From Segatella hominis (lineage in GTDB: Bacteria; Bacteroidota; Bacteroidia; Bacteroidales; Bacteroidaceae), in contig NZ_CP137559.1 in the NCBI RefSeq assembly GCF_019249725.2, positions 849,501 to 913,500 of the forward strand: 64,000 nt of DNA, read 5' to 3'. The notes under the pieces were generated by a model. The model ran no database searches. It was not told the DNA's origin and saw only the letters and a list, made by a program, of their open reading frames with translations. The position numbers and the translations under genes were made by a program. This document shows, in pieces, positions 63,657 to 64,000 of the stretch (position 1 is its first letter; each line of letters starts with the position of its first letter).

Positions 63657-64000
63657 CTAGCTTCTCTGATGAAGTCCACACTCCCTGTGCTCTGGAGATT
63701 CCCACCACCATCTGCCTGCACGGATATCCTCGCCAGGCTTAATAGCCCTTGTACAAGGTTGGCAACCGATGCTCGGAAAACCTTTGTCCTGCAGCTTGTT
63801 ATAAGGCACATGGTGCTTCTTTACATACTGTTCAACGTCATCTTCAGACCAGTTGATGAGTGGGTTTACTTTGATGAGGTTGTGAATGTCATCCCATTCT
63901 ACTACCTGCATGTTCTTTCGGGTCACGCTCTGCTGCTTTCTCAGTCCACAGATCCAAACATCCAGTCCTTTCATTGCCCGTTTGAGAGGTTCCAGTTTTC
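63657..64000 (-). CDS. cysH: APS/PAPS reductase CysH, C-terminal part, cut by window edge
   Basis: Reduces activated sulfate to sulfite with thioredoxin. The frame is open from 64000; only the last 114 residues are here. The start (KLEPLKRAMKGLDVWICGLR) and the end (IGCQPCTRAIKPGEDIRAGR, then the catalytic ECGLH) are clear. The CxxC pair GCQPC indicates the 4Fe-4S type, usually an APS reductase; the companion Cys-Cys pair would lie just past the window edge. ATP sulfurylase genes are likely upstream, outside the window. Confidence 0.9.
   Translation of the reverse strand, partial: KLEPLKRAMKGLDVWICGLRKQQSVTRKNMQVVEWDDIHNLIKVNPLINWSEDDVEQYVKKHHVPYNKLQDKGFPSIGCQPCTRAIKPGEDIRAGRWWWESPEHRECGLHQRS

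Noticed and set aside
1..64000. tRNA, rRNA, insertion sequences, prophage or integrase genes
   Set aside because: None of the sequences read matched these; all larger frames are core or metabolic genes.

Overview
The window reads as a chromosomal segment of a Bacteroidales bacterium, most likely Prevotella/Segatella. The reasons are: promoters of the Bacteroidota type (TTTG, 19-20 bp, TAnnTTTG) in front of many genes; an lpxC-fabZ fusion; a Bat aerotolerance operon; DUF4270 and DUF5715 proteins; a short GT5-only glycogen synthase; and moderate GC with few Shine-Dalgarno sites. It is almost entirely core metabolism. I see no phage, transposon, CRISPR array, rRNA or tRNA.

Layout. 1-14,300 lies on the minus strand: a class A penicillin-binding protein (cut by the window edge), miaA, the lipid A genes lpxA, lpxC/fabZ and lpxD, then pyrF, prfA and purM, then aroE, ubiE/menG, purC and phoH. 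14,450-23,860 lies on the plus strand: a DUF5715 protein behind a structured leader, a periplasmic cyclophilin, a BtuF-like lipoprotein, a nitroreductase, a GH29 fucosidase, a PAP2 phosphatase and an S9 peptidase. lolA-like and ftsK follow on the minus strand. 27,450-34,110 (plus) holds an RNase D-like exonuclease, RlmI, an NMT1-type lipoprotein, a large TPR protein of unknown function, and dnaB.

34,199-40,830 is the most striking part. A strong promoter is followed by a 28-codon leader ORF rich in Ile/Leu/Val codons (Ile-Ile-Ile, then Leu-Arg-Leu). A mutually exclusive antiterminator/terminator pair comes next, and then leuA-leuC-leuD-cimA-leuB. The fourth gene looks like a Leptospira-type citramalate synthase, so the operon should feed both leucine and isoleucine. 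That explains why the leader senses both. It has the full architecture of a translation-coupled transcription attenuator.

41,028-51,602 is the moxR/DUF58/Bat operon, in which BatB+BatC and BatD+BatE are each one protein and each keeps an internal signal-peptide-like segment. A PAP2 protein and queA follow. After convergent proS come an OmpA-type lipoprotein, mtgA and pcrA/uvrD. On the minus strand are a DUF4270 lipoprotein with a 45-aa basic protein and a short glycogen synthase. panC and panD diverge from these. The end holds a pstC-pstA pair without pstB/pstS next to it, a possible 25-aa membrane peptide, and the end of an APS/PAPS reductase gene.

Transcription units are often closed by strong hairpins, several shared by convergent genes. 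Many spacers carry small tandem or inverted repeats, each with its own unit, lying just upstream of start codons.
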